Source: Pelomyxa schiedti (lineage: Eukaryota > Evosea > Pelobiontida > Pelomyxidae). Taken from it: a stretch of DNA of 64,000 nt. This document shows positions 31,386-46,737 of this stretch, piece after piece. Position 1 is the first letter of the stretch, and each line of letters starts with the position of its first letter. Both the position numbers and the translations under genes were made by a program. The notes beneath the pieces were generated by a model, which was not told where the DNA came from, searched no databases, and saw only the letters and a list, made by a program, of their open reading frames with translations. The DNA lies in contig JAHLWZ010000666.1 of the NCBI GenBank assembly GCA_020536535.1, positions 39,717 to 103,716 on the forward strand, given 5' to 3'.

Positions 31386-31500
31386 CGCCGCTCGCCTTGC
31401 CACGTAGATCTAGAAGCAGCTCGCCTCGCCACGCAGATCTAGAAGCCGCTCGCCTCGCCACGCAGATCTGGATCGCCACGCATATCTAGAAGCCGCTCCG
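31386..31500. repeat. tandem repeat, unit about 29 bp
   Basis: Nearly four units of GCCGCTCGCCTCGCCACGCA followed by GATCTAGAA, the last one shortened. The array lies 75 bases from the end of the 97-100 bp array and may belong to the same repeat locus. Confidence 0.75.
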
Positions 31501-32445
31501 CCAGTACGCCTCGCCAGTAAGCGACACCACCAGACCAGCCCCTCGCCCATTGGTTTGCATCTAGATGGTGCGTGAGACCACAAATGACAATGCTCAAAAA
31601 AACACGAACAACCAAACAAGAAACCAACCAAACAAACCCAAAGAGGGGGTCTTACCTTCCGCTGTGGACACGGCATTGGTGTTGTTGCCGGCCCCGATGT
31701 GCGTTCGGGTTGTTTTAATTAATTAATTAATTAAGAAAAATGATGTATCCCTTTGATCTCGGCTTATGAAGGAATAATCATTATTCATCTTTATGCAACT
31801 GCGCACTCCTTCCTTCTTTTTTATAAAAAAATCAGGAGAAAAAAACTGATCAAACACAAAAAGACTCTTGAAGCCGACAGAGTCTCAGAGCTGAGGAGGG
31901 TTCTTTGTTCCATTCGGATTGCATCTCATTGTGAATGGTCGGGTGGCCTTCTGACCCTTGCCTTGTTTCTGTACAAAGCTGAATTATTCTTGTACATTTA
32001 GTCATTTGAAGGAAAGGTTTAGAGAAAGAAATTTGGGTGCATCTTCCATTGGATACAGGAATTCTCCCACTATGTCTGGCAATGGAGCAGTTTTGTCAAG
32101 GTGATCAAGGGAATTGCAATTGCTCACTACAGTGGAACGCTCTGGTGATTGGATAAATTAATCAGGATATGTGCCACAAACAACAGGAACAATACTGAAC
32201 GCACCATACACCAGCGGAAGCCCCTGAGACTCCCTTGGTGAGTTCTTCAGCGAGTGCGGAGTTGATTTCTGTTTCGTGCCCGATCGCTCCAATGGTTTGT
32301 ACTGTGCCTGAGTTAGGAAGGTTAGAGTGCATTCAATGACAAGGCACTTCGCTGGGGGGTCCAACTGGTGGCACAGAATAGAAATCAAATCCTCTGTGTG
32401 GTGCTTGAGTGGAACTGTGTTCGCGAAATTCCACGATTTGATTCA

Positions 32446-34265
32446 ATGAGTGGCCACAACGAAGGGATTGGCGACGGCGTGGGTGCCGTGGACCAGGACG
32501 ACGAGGACAACAGGGGGGGCGGTGGTGGCGGCGGCGGTGCGCTCGGCGGCAGCGAAGGCGACGGCGACGACGAGGAGGTGGTGTTCACGATGAAGAACGA
32601 CGGGGGCAGCTCGGGCGACGTGTGCTGCGCCGACCCCCGCGGGGGAACCCCGTCCTCGAGCGGCAGCCCCTTGGACGACGTGGTCTTCGCCCCCTCCCTG
32701 CTGCTCGCAGGCGACGACGACGACCACAGCCAAGACGACGACGCCGAGGACCCTGGCGGCGCCGCGCACAGTACCTCCACGTCGGCGACATCATCGGCGG
32801 CGGCCAAGACACCCACAATTACGTCTGCGGCGGCGGCAACCCCAACAAAGCGCGGGCGCGGCGTGGCGGGAGTGGGAGTGGGAGTGGGTGTGAGTTCAGC
32901 TTCGGCGAACGACGGGGGTGACGGGGAAATTGTTGTTGGCGTTACAGTTAACTCGCCGTCGTGTTCTATTCCTGACCCTGCCAAGATTCTGGCTGAACAC
33001 AGTACTTTCTTTGTTTTTTTATTTCCCCGGTTTTGGGGCCAATCATGCTTTTTTCGCAGCTATTCCGTCTGAAAATTTGGTGATTGGAGCATGGATTGGC
33101 TCAGGGACTTTTGCTATTGTATATGCTGCGGCCTATAAGGGAAAATCCGTTGCTGTTAAAGTGTTCAATAACAAGGCCTCACATGCTTCATTACTGTATG
33201 AGATACGGGTTCTCAAGTGCGTACCTCAAAGATTTCACCTCAATTTCCCCCATTCCCACAAACCACACGACACCTTTATGAAGCTTGCATCACAATGACA
33301 CCTACAGTAATCTCCCAGGGAATTGCAGCATGAAAATATTATTGGATTCATTGGTGTGATACAAAAGCAAAATTCACTTTCCCTTGTTATGGATGTGAGG
33401 CATTCCTTCTCAAAGTTTTTTCTAACTTTTCTGAAGTACTGCTCCTTGGGTTCTCTGTTTGAACAGCTTCATCCCCAGGGAGGTTTGTTGAAAGTTACTA
33501 AACAATTGTGAGCTAAAAACAATACAGATAAAACACGTAAGACATCAGTGGAAGGGATGCGCCGATTTGCTCCAAGAGTACCAAAGATAGCTATCGGAAT
33601 TGCCAGTGGTCTGCATCATCTGCACTCTTTGGGCTATATCCACTGTGATCTGTGTTCGTCAAATGTGTTGGTGCGCTTTCTGTATTTCTTTGAGCTTTTG
33701 TAATTCTTTCTCACAGTTGGCATCTGACTATACTCCCAAAGTGAACAACTCCATTATTAACTCTCACCAACGCATTCACAGATAGCTGACTTTGGGCAAG
33801 TTAGAAGAGAAGGTGGAGTTTCCCAACAAAGGTTTGGACATCAAAACTACAGAGCCCCTGAAATGTACATTTGCCTGCTTTTCTCTGGTTTTTCACCTGG
33901 ACATTCAATTGGCAGGTGCGCAAAAAGAGGGCCAAGAAAAGTTTATCACTTCAGCAATAAGATTGATCTCTTCAGTTACGGAATAGTATTATGGGAGCTC
34001 CTTCACGCCGGCCGCACTCCATGGGAAGGTGTTACCGACGTAGAAGCTGCCACGCTCTCTGGATTCAGGTTCCCAATCCCAGCCTTTTTTACTTCCCTAT
34101 CTAATCAATAAAAATTACAGACCAGCCATTGACTCGCGGGTTTCTGTCCGCTGGGCCAAAATCGTCGAGGCCTGCTGGGATCAGAACCCCCACGCAAGAC
34201 CTCCCTTTGAAGACGTTGTTGTAATGCTAAAGGCTCTTGAAGGCGTCCCCTTTCTGGACCAATGA
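32446..34265 (+). CDS. TKL-type protein kinase with acidic N-terminus
   Basis: Nine exons (32446-33001, 33060-33216, 33319-33394, 33437-33493, 33542-33670, 33717-33740, 33782-33864, 33916-34068, 34121-34265) give 459 residues. The first 185 residues are disordered Gly/Asp/Ala-rich sequence. The kinase domain follows: IGSGTFAIVY (glycine loop), VAVKVF (ATP Lys), LLYEIRVLKELQHENIIGF (helix C Glu), GYIHCDLCSSNVL (catalytic loop), IADFGQVRR, RAPEM, and WAKIVEACWDQNPHARPPF, the last being the TKL/TK end motif. The catalytic Asp and the DFG and APE residues are intact. The Arg of HRD is Cys, so activation-loop phosphorylation control may differ, and the catalytic-loop Lys position is also Cys. Substrate and pathway cannot be told. 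The gene is convergent with the unknown gene ending at 34338. Confidence 0.87.
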
Positions 34266-34337
34266 AAAAAAAAAACCGCTTCTCCTAAACAGATAACAGA
34301 TTGTTTTTTTTTTTGTTTTTCCCACACATTGAACCAA

Positions 34338-35117
34338 TCAATCATGGCGTCGCCTGGCGGACTGGGTTTGAGACTGAGACTGGGGCGGAGGCTGGTTCTC
34401 AGTCTCGGACCGGGGCCGGGTCTGTTGGCGGGGAAGAGATTCAGCCAGAGCCACGGCGACTGAGACCACGAAGACCTGGTCAGGGTGCTGTGCGGCCCTC
34501 TGAGCCGCCATCAGAGCCAGTCTCGACGCCACGGAGTAGTACATGTCCCTCTTGGCCTTGGTGTCCAGAACCACCTGCCTCTGCTTGTTGTTGCCACTAT
34601 TCTTCGACTCTGAGGAATCTGCATTGGCAGGAGCACCAGCTGATGATGTTGTAGTGTTTGTAGTTGTTGATGTTGATGTTGATGTGGCAGCAGAGGATGA
34701 TGATGATGATGAGGGGGAGGAGGAGGATGTGGAACCAGTGTTGTGGTGCTGAAGGAGCTTGTGGAATATCTGGTGGTCGTTGTGTCTCCTGATCACGTTT
34801 GCACACCACTGCCTGAGGGTCTCCTGTGCCCGCATGCGGACGACCGCCGCGGCCTTGTGAAGCACGCCAACGACCACGCCGCGCACGGCCGTGCACTGCA
34901 GCGCCTTGAGGCTGTTCACGCAGACCTTGGACGCCAGCCCCCGCGCGGAAATGTCCTGCCCGCCGCCGGCTACTGATGATGTGAGAGCTTCCAGGGCTGA
35001 GTCTAGCAGAATCCGGCCTATTCCAGAGGCCACCCTTTTTTTAAAGAAAATGGGTAAGTAGGGGGATGAGAATTCAATTCACTATCAATAGGTAATGCAC
35101 TGTTTATCAAGACCCAT
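34338..35117 (-). CDS. unrecognised helical protein with Ser/Thr tract
   Basis: Two exons (35101-35117, 34338-35034, intron 66 nt) give 237 residues starting MGLDKQVASGIGRIL. The first part is helical and Ala/Val-rich (VCVNSLKALQCTAV, VLHKAAAVVRMRAQETL), followed by a low-complexity Ser/Thr/Asn stretch, a second helical part (YYSVASRLALMAAQRAA) and a Gln/Ser-rich tail. The short first exon is chosen because it is the only nearby ATG that splices in phase. No family is recognised. Confidence 0.6.
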
Positions 35118-35159
35118 TAAATTGAATTCTTATGTAGTAGCGTTGTGGGGAAGTATGGC

Positions 35160-36215
35160 TTACTCGGAGAAGGTTGGAAGTTCAATGGGCGGAGCTGAGG
35201 CACATGCTGCAATGGGGGAAGACGAATTCTCAGTAGGGTATATTCTTGTCACACTATCTCGTTCATCAAGTGGCTCCACTGTGGCGGTGCTAACTACATT
35301 ACTGCGAATGGCCTTCCTTGCTCCATGTGTACCATGTTTGCCCTTTTGGCGTCTGTTGAGCAGGTATACACGTCTAATAAAGGGACGTGAAACTACACAA
35401 GGTTTCCTCACTGACACCTATTACAGAATTGAGTATTGGGAACCGTACGTGAGCAAAGAAAGAACCTGGTTTGAAGAACTGGGAGTAATATCTGAGGAAC
35501 TGGTAATACAAGAAACAGCATCACTACTATTTACGGGGGTACTATCTACAATATCCGGCCCTGCGGAAGGCTCGGAACAGTCAACCTCTTGAACCCTGGA
35601 ATCACTCAAGTTACTGTCACTCGAGGTACTCAAGGATTCCTCCATAGACAACTCAGTAGCAGATTCCTCACACCCAACATAAGCAACATCAACCGGCAGC
35701 AAGTGACCATTTGAACCCCGAGCCAGAACTTCTACAACGCGGCCGCCGTCGGGCTGCTCAGATACAATTACAACCGGAACTTCGATTCCGGAAATTCCTT
35801 CATCCTCCTGCAGAATAATTCCGCCGCAGCTCCCGGCGGAATTCGCGCTCGAATTCAGGTCCAAGTCCAGGTTCGCGTTCACGTATTCTTCGGCAGAGTT
35901 GACCACTTCGAGCTCCTCGGACGAGACTGGAGCCTTTCTTTTCAGGGAGATAACTTTGAACTGGGAGCCAGATCTAGACTTTGATTTGCGATGTAGACTG
36001 GGACGTGGTAGTTCCAGGCTCCTTCGGCATTGTTGCTCGAGTGACTCGGTCACTTCGGGCGATTTGGCCCTGTGTCTGTGTCGTGTGGCGTTAGTGAGAA
36101 AAATTATTAATGTTGTGACGCGCTTGTTTGGTGATGAGGGCACAAGAGAAAAAGTCACTCACAGTTGATCTGCGGAAATCCGTAAAAAGTTGGGGATGGA
36201 TGTCGATCGACGCAT
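35160..36215 (-). CDS. unrecognised acidic, Ser-rich protein
   Basis: Three exons (36163-36215, 35444-36069, 35160-35410) give 309 residues from ATG 36215 (MRRSTSIPNFLRI). The protein is mostly disordered with Ser/Glu/Asp-rich stretches, a hydrophobic patch (GIEVPVVIVSEQPDG) and a basic C-terminal segment (RRVYLLNRRQKGKHG). The second intron is short, about 33 nt. No domain is recognised. The start lies 243 bases from the divergent Rab gene, and the two may share a promoter. Confidence 0.6.
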
Positions 36216-36458
36216 CGGTGCGCTTCTATCGCTTCTCTTTTTTTTTTCTCTTTCCAACTGCTCGTTCTTATTTTTAAACGCTCTAGTCTGGGGATTGGTG
36301 TCAAGCACAGGAGTGGAGGAACTCAAAGAAGTAGCTGTGAGATGCAGTGGGATGTTATTCTCTCAGATGTTTCCGGATAGTGGGGCCAGAAGATCTGAGT
36401 TGATAAGATTTTCACATTAACTTCAAATTAAAAGGAATTTCGAAAATTGGTTGTTGCA

Positions 36459-37491
36459 ATGGACTACGACGAACAAGAAGAGCTTCTTGTCAAAGGTAAT
36501 TAGGTTCCCTGCCTGTCATTTCTATGTGTACACACTTCAGGTGGGACTAATAATTTTTTTCCAAAAATCAGTGGTTGTTCTGGGCGATAGTGGCGTTGGC
36601 AAGAGCGGTTTGTTGATGCGATTCACAAAGTACTTTTTCTTAATCTCCTTAAGTAGTATTATTGCTCACTTAGAGATGCTGTAGGAATGAATTCAGCTTA
36701 CACTTAGACATGACTGTTGGTGTTGAGTTCGAAACCAAAACCATCATGCTCGATGGAAAAGCAGTGAAACTCCAAATTTGGGACACTGGTTAGTATTTAG
36801 TATTACACTTTGTGATTGGGAAATCTCATTTTATTTGGATCCAAAGCTGGGCAGGAGAGATATCGCTCTATCACTTCGGTTTATTATAGAGGGACTGCTG
36901 CGGCAATATTAGGTGTGCTTCCAGTAACTGGTGGGATATCACTTATTACAATATAGTGTATGATATCACAAAAAGACAGACATTCACAAATATTGTAAAG
37001 TGGCTTCATGATATCCGGTTGGTACACAACTTCTTCAACCCTTCACCCAACAAATACCAAAAGGACAAACGCCGAAAAGGAAATTGTTGTTATGCTATTA
37101 GGGAATAAGACTGATTTGGTGGACTGTCGTGAGGTCACTACTGAAGAGGCGCAGGCATACGCCTATACCAACAACCTGTTGTTTTTCGAAACATCCGGTA
37201 AAAGATCCTCAACATAAGATGGTCTGATAAAGATAAAAGCCCTCAGTGATATAAATGTCAACACGGCTTTCACCGAACTTCTCAAAGGTACTGCTTCTAA
37301 ATACAACACACTCCCAAATCAACTTAACAACCAAACAAACAAAACCAGAACACTTAACCCAACAAGAGCAGCGTCCACAGCCCCTCATCACCTCCCCATC
37401 AAACCGCATAATTCTTTCTGAAAACTACCTTCCCAGCCTTTCTGCTGCCCCAGAACCCCCACCCCCACCCAAACGCACTTGTGGTTGTTAA
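36459..37491 (+). CDS. Rab11-like small GTPase
   Basis: Eight exons (36459-36495, 36572-36629, 36685-36788, 36847-36912, 36957-37017, 37064-37197, 37240-37287, 37367-37491) give 210 residues, normal for a Rab. G motifs: GDSGVGKS (P loop), TVGVEF (switch I), [12 protein letters not shown] (switch II), NKTDL and ETSAL. The combination RFTKNEF, YYRGT and ETSAL..NVNTAF is closest to the Rab11/Rab25 group, which runs recycling-endosome traffic. The C-terminus is KRTCGC, a CxC double-geranylgeranylation motif, after a proline-rich hypervariable tail. All nucleotide-binding residues are intact. The Rab11 assignment against Rab2/4/14 is by motif and not certain. Confidence 0.92.
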
Positions 37492-37655
37492 ATGTCTGCT
37501 ATCCACTGCACTACACTCCCCACTTCTCCACCCCACACCATCTCGTTTTGTATTTCAACCTAATAATCAATCTATCTTCCCGTAAACCCAGAAAACTAGG
37601 AAAAAAACCACAAAACAAAGTTGGGGCCGTATAGCCACACACAATTACACTCAAA

Positions 37656-38656
37656 ATGTCGTTGCAAAAGGAGGGGTACTTGTACAAACCAGGGAAACAC
37701 AACCACAGCCTTCTTAAGAAACGTTTTTACATGATTCAGCGCAATTTGCTACTGCGCATGGACAGTGCTCCAACGTCGGTATGATTTGTCACTCACTCCT
37801 CCCATAATCGCGTGTTGGTGTGAAAACGATTGGTTTTATGTTTTTCCAGCGAAAAAACCCTCGGCATTCTAAAAGTAATGAATTAATTTAGGTTTCTAGG
37901 TCTACATTGAAACCAAAAGAATCCATTTCCCTGTCATTGTGCACAGTGTCAAGAACACACATATCACCACTTAGTCCGTTTGGCATTATTCTACATACAC
38001 TTGACGGGAACATATATGAACTATTTGCAAAGGATGAGGAGGAAGTGACCGGGTGGGTTCAAGCACTTCAGGCTGCCGCTGGTGTTGCAAAAACTGGCAG
38101 TGCCTCTGCTAGTATACCCCTCATTTACCTTTGAATGCCTTCTCATTCAACTCAGAATTGGGACCTCGTGTGTACTCAGAGAAGATGACACCGCCAGCTT
38201 CCTCGAGTAATAATAGCTCACCTTCCCTAACTACTTCAAACCCCCTACAACCTTCAGGTTTACACTTTCCAGTTGTGTATTTTCTTAATTTTCCCTATAG
38301 TCCAACCACGATATTACGAACTTCACCAAGACGCTCGCCAATCCGCACCACAAGTAACTCAGTACGCTCAGTATAGCTCGCAACTTCCCTACACACCACA
38401 ACCGTACACAGCACAGCCGTACCCACCGCAGCCCCCCATACAGTATTCTCCACAGCCACCCCAGTATGCACTTCCACCTCAACAGTATTACACTCAGCCA
38501 TACATTCCCCAGCCGCAACCACAAGTATATATACCACAACCAGCTTACACTCCTCAATACCCGCCATGCGAAACAACCTCTCAACCTGCTTTCATAATTC
38601 CCAAGTTTTCAGCCATTTCCGCTCTTACTGGATCCACTCCTTCACAGAGGAGCTGA
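37656..38656 (+). CDS. PH-domain protein with QPY-rich tail
   Basis: Four exons (37656-37778, 37892-38111, 38156-38257, 38301-38656) give 266 residues. A single N-terminal PH domain spans about residues 1-105: KEGYLYKPGK, LKKRFYMIQRNLLLRMDS, PFGIILHTL, and the closing helix EEEVTGWVQALQ with the invariant Trp. PH domains bind phosphoinositides or proteins at membranes. The second half is low-complexity Gln/Pro/Tyr (PQPYTAQPYPPQPP), perhaps driving self-association. The gene follows the Rab gene by 165 bases on the same strand. AATAAA lies at about 38705. Confidence 0.85.
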
Positions 38657-38759
38657 GTCAAGAAATGATTGTTACTGTGAAACAAAGCCGTGTATATCAT
38701 CCACAATAAAAAATAAAACAAATTTGTTAGATGTATGTGGTTGGATGGGATTTGCTTCT

Positions 38760-40999
38760 TCAGGATTTCTTTGGTTTTGGTGGTGGAATTATCGTGATGT
38801 CATCCTTCTTATCCTCATGCACAAAGTGTATGTTGGTTGTGGAGTCTGGCATAATTTCCAAGTAAGTGTAGGGTGGATTCCTGACCCAGCTCCCGCTGTT
38901 GACATAGTTGTATCCATTCATCTCTTTGTACAGGTACCTGTGTGTATGACCCAGAACGACGAGTTGGTTGTTGCTGGAGAGTACACCTTCTGCAACGTTT
39001 TCTTGGCTGTGCATTATGGTCACAAGAGGATCAGGTTGTTCCAATACACCAGAGCTGAGTAGTTCTTCAGCCTCAGCCTTTCTCGTAACACTCATCACAC
39101 CACGCGTGGGTTTCGCGGTGTGCTTGGCAAAGCGGAGGGCACCCCAGGTGACAAACCTATCCAATACACATTTGTGGGGTACAAGCGGCCTTTTCTGTGG
39201 AGCAATCACAGGTGGTGCGGTGGGGCTGGTTGAAGTTTGCGCTGGTGTATCACAGGAACCAGTTGCAGCCATGCACCCTTCAAAAGCTACCAGTATATCC
39301 TGCAAAGTAACTTCAACAATCTTCCCTGTGCCATTAGCTGGGAACTGCACGGGAACAGACAAATCGGGTTCATCAGGATCAAGCCTCAGATCGCCAGCCA
39401 CAGAGATAGCTAGGAAAACCCAGAGAAGCCACAGATTTTGCTTCAAAGCTTTTTATATGAGTGAGTGTATTTCAGTGGGGGTTAGTTACACACCTCTAGT
39501 GGGATCAGTGGCAGCCACACCCAATTCCGAAACTTGCATTGACGAAGCAATTTGTTTCCATGCCCACCGTCCAAAGAGGAAATTAATTGCGTTTTTCTGT
39601 ACGCTAGTAAGTCCATCAACCGGGTTGCGGGAAGCAAATCGAGCAACGAAATAACCAACAGGTAGAGGAGTCTGAAGAATAGTGAAAAATACGAAAGGTA
39701 CATAGAAAAGAGCACTTACAATTAACTGGCTGATGGGGGATGAAATAGAGGGGTAGTAAGCACGGTTGAAAATATCTGATTGGTGTCCATGTGCAGCTCG
39801 TACCCGTCCAAGAAGTACTTCGCCAGATGGCAGTTCCTCTTCACTGAACCACATGGTATCTTCTCCATTAACATATTCGATTTCATCTGATAGTGTGTGA
39901 TGAACTTGATCCTCAAGGACTTGTTGGTCATGGTTCTGATAGGAAGTGTTAGAGGCATGGAGGTAGTTCAGAGCTCGAACATACTCCAGCAATGTATACA
40001 ACGTGAATGCCGGCTCTAATTAAACCCCGAATGGCAGCTTTTATACTGGAAACGGAGTCTTTTGCCCAAATTTGATCAAAGGTGGGAGGTGGCTCATCTG
40101 GATCGTGGACCCACAAATCAACTGTGATCTCAGTAAGTACAAACGAGAAAAGAAATTAGATGATGGCAACCAATATCCCCATTGAAAACAACACAGCTTA
40201 TAGGAAGGCGGTCAGTGCGAACAAGATTCTCTTCGGCAATGCTTCTTAAGGTTTTTACAAACATTCTTGTCCCAGTCTAAGGATGTGAATTCAGAAGAAG
40301 GAAAGATTTTAGAATAATTGCCTCAGTGAGCCATGGGAATTGACCAGTTGTGCCTATGTGTATGTCCGACATCAAGATGATTCTGCTGTTATGTGGTATC
40401 TTTGAAGTCCGCCTAATAGTTGATTGCGGTACGGAGCTGGAGGTGCTTGTCACAGGTGTGGATGTTGCTTTTACGGTGGAGGCCGAAGTCGAAGTGGACG
40501 AAGAAGTAGAAGTAGAAGTAGGAGTTAAAGTAGATGCTGCTGTAGGTCTGGGTGCAGGTGATGAAGGCGGTTTGTCCATGCTACTACTTGCAGCTGTACT
40601 AGCTGGTAGAGATGCAGCTGGTACAGTGGCAACACAGTCATTGGGTACTTTTCCTACACACTTACGGTGCACAGAGTAGTCTTTGCAGTCTATATATTTA
40701 AAAGTCAATCCACGAAATTAGGAAGAAACCCAAATCAAGTCAAAACAAAACAAAATATATTTTGATAGTATCAATTTATAATTTTGGGGTTTAAATTTTG
40801 TAACCAAATATACGTAGGTTTTCATACCGTAACACCAATACCCTTGGTGGTACATGCCCCATATCATTCCTCTGAAACCAACATCAGAAATAAAACTAAA
40901 AGCGAACGAGTAGCCGGAAACTAACCCACAGAAATTGCACCATGTTGGCTTGTGGAAAGTTGCAATTTGAAGGTTATGTGGTTTGGATGGAAAGCTCAT
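38760..40999 (-). CDS. C1-domain metallophosphoesterase
   Basis: From ATG 40999 the protein starts with a C1 zinc finger in full spacing: H-x12-C-x2-C in HNLQIATFHKPTWCNFC, then WCYDC, VHRKC and a final C. A long Ser/Thr/Pro linker follows, then a calcineurin-like phosphoesterase: LMSDIHIGT, FNGDIVD, VYIAGNHDQQ, AAHGHQSD and VVLGHTHRY near the end, giving the metal-binding Asp, His and Asn residues. The C1 finger could target it to membranes, with or without diacylglycerol binding. At least seven introns are needed. One join (about 40250-40340, after HIGTTG) does not close cleanly in frame by eye. I know of no named protein with this domain pair. Confidence 0.8.
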
Positions 41000-41241
41000 T
41001 TCTAATCTCCGTTTATTTCCCTACCAGCAACAACCGTCGGTTTCTCCCTTGATTTTATTTTGTTTTTTGTGGGCCGAGCGTAGGCGTTTTCTTCTACGAC
41101 GTTGTCCCAAGTTTGTTTTCAGAAAAATCAACGTCAAATTGATGATGGAGAAAACCTCGGAAGAATCTTTCAACACCAGTACTTTTAATTTTGTTTGTTT
41201 TCTGAATTACATGTAACAGGGGAGGGTGGGTATAGTTTATT

Positions 41242-44531
<3,290 letters not shown>

Positions 44532-44850
44532 CTCTCCTCTACTTGGTTGATTTTTTTCCTGATTATTAAAACCAAGCCATATTTTTTTCTCCCCCTTTGC
44601 TTTGATCGCTCAGTGTCGGGGTGAGTAGATTGAGAAGTTGCGCTCCAGGGTTATTTTTACCTTTCGCCTCTTCACAGTTGCACTTCATATCACGCTTGGG
44701 CCAAAATAGCGCCACCCGTATCTTGTGCGCAAATTCCGCCTGCGCCGAAATAGAAGCAGGGATTTATAAGGGTTATTTTTGCCCTGTTCGTTTTTTATTC
44801 TGGCAGAAAATCAAAAACCCCCGCAAGCAAAATTACAGAACGGACCGACG

Positions 44851-46611
44851 ATGAGTTGCTCACAACGTGATACACTCGAGGGCGCTGAGATCCGCAGAAA
44901 AACACATCGTCGACGTACAGAAAGGCAAGATCGAACTAAGATCCGTAAAACCGAGCTCACAGACGACGTCGCGCTGGCGCCGACGACCAACCTCGCGATG
45001 AAACTTGAGCAGCCCTCTCCCATAACTGTATCATCCTCTACCTCGACTGTTTCCGCGTCCCCAGCTGTCGAGCCGACCAACTTCGTTTTCCCGAGCGCCC
45101 CTTCATTTGAATTTTCTGCCCCTCTGAGTGTTCCCAGTGGCTCTCCCGAATTCGAATCCGCCGCGCCTGCTGTGACTCCGCCCGCTGCGTATCCCACTCA
45201 TGGGAAACATTCTCGCCGTAACCGAAGCAAACCAGCCAAAGCAGCCGCGAAAGAATGGCAGCGAGTTGCAGCGAAAACGACGCCGCCGAAATCGTTCAAC
45301 TTTCTGCAGGACGTGAGCAACAAACATTGGGATTTCCTTGGCAATTTGTCGTGTGCTGAATTCGTAGTGTTGCTGAAGAAGGCTTATAAGGAGAAGCGCT
45401 TGTCTGCTTCAGATACTTCTGACAATTTTGAATGTACTGTGAAGAGCAGGCGCCATTCCTCCAGTAAAAGCAGGTAATTCGAGTGATACATTTCTAACAA
45501 TTATTATATTTATTATTATGGCACACGTACTTACTTTTTTGTAGTTCGCACAACTTCTACCACAAAGATAAGTTTTACCTATCTGGACAAGCAAACTTCG
45601 CTAAACAAGAACCACTTTCTCCTGCCCCTGTTGTGGCCTGCCCTGTAGAGGACGCAGTTACTGTTCCTAACCCCCCGACACCGCGGCTCCACCCTCTCCC
45701 TGAGGAACCCACCCTTCCGTCATTAGACATATCAGCTACTCTGGAGCAGGTCTCGTCACTTGGCAACAGTCCAACCCCAGTTCATAATGCTGTTAGTCCA
45801 CTGGCACCATCGTTACATATTGAGCCTTCAGTGGAATTCCAGTTGGTTTCTCCGCTGATGAGCGCCAGCTGTCCTACTTTTGTGCCCCCTGTGCAATCTG
45901 TTTCCAATCCCCCTGCCATTCATCCTTCTCCTTCCGTGTCTCCGGGATGTCCCACCCCGGTACCTTCTCCGGCTTCACCACTCTCTCAAGGTTGCATCCC
46001 TGCATCCCATCAGACTATCCCATTGCTCAGGGGCGGAATTGCTGTCTATGACCCACACATAACAATCGCTCCTATCTTCGGTGGCTCTTTTTTGACCGCG
46101 TGTGACCCTTTATCCCAGTATGCTTACCAGCCAACTGTGAGTGATCAGCACGACCGTACTCTCTCTTATCTCCTTGATGAGAATTCAAGCCAAGTCCTCC
46201 CATTTGACTCTTATGTGGAAGACCTCACTGCACCCTTCCCTTGCCCAGTATTCCAGCCCCCATTTAGTCACGTTGAAAGTCTATACTCCGCCCTTTACGA
46301 GAGCGTTCAGGAAGCAAAGAATTACTCTCTACCCGCGAACCAAAATTCCGGGTCTCAAGCAGTGTCTGACTCTTTGATGAGCACTCTTCTTTACATCAAG
46401 GTAGAGCACCCATAATTTTTCTTTTCCACCGCGATCCTAAATCTCTATTCAGTGTGCGGCCTATAGTGCACGAGACAATGGAATGGTGCCCGAATGGGAA
46501 CTCTCCAAGTTTGACCAGTTGTTGGACTGTGTGATTCAAATTGAAAGGGCACTTCTGGCCAACAATGTGATGTTCGTCCTACAGCTGGAACTTCCAACAC
46601 ACTTGGGCTAA
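44851..46611 (+). CDS. unrecognised proline-rich protein
   Basis: Three exons (44851-45473, 45545-46400, 46453-46611) give 545 residues from ATG 44851 (MSCSQRDTLEGAEIRR). A strongly basic segment follows the start (RRKTHRRRTERQDRTKIRK) and could bind nucleic acid. A short globular-looking part comes near residues 150-190 (HWDFLGNLSCAEFVVLL), then a long Pro/Ser/Thr-rich middle, and a helical end (FDQLLDCVIQIERALLANN). No family is recognised. The start is 320 bases from the divergent cdc48 start. AATAAA follows at about 46668. Confidence 0.65.
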
Positions 46612-46737
46612 AAACTGTGTTTGTACCACTAGCTTGCTAGCAGTATCCTCAGTTGTGAAAGAGGAAAGAAATAAAAAAGCTTTTTTCTTTCGAAAGTTGA
46701 ATTTTATTTGTTATTAAAGCCTCCAATAGTGTATTAT

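Larger units (their letters stand above)
28826..32440. other. gene-poor, repeat-rich accessory stretch
   Basis: About 3.6 kb between Helitron copy 2 and the kinase gene with no exon chain I can support. Open frames are short or arise inside tandem repeats. It contains spaced TGGTAAC motifs, two tandem-repeat arrays (listed separately) and a TTAA repeat at about 31717-31732. Confidence 0.55.

Noticed and set aside
30839-31432. Minus-strand 197-codon frame
   Set aside because: It lies across the tandem arrays and its sequence only repeats the unit; no family or splice structure.
32385-32984. Long minus-strand frames opposite the kinase N-terminus
   Set aside because: Shadow of the GC-rich Gly/Asp/Ala coding strand; the + frame splices into an intact kinase domain.
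44880-44950. bHLH or bZIP reading of the basic N-terminus of the proline-rich protein
   Set aside because: The basic stretch is not followed by the needed amphipathic helix or leucine heptads.
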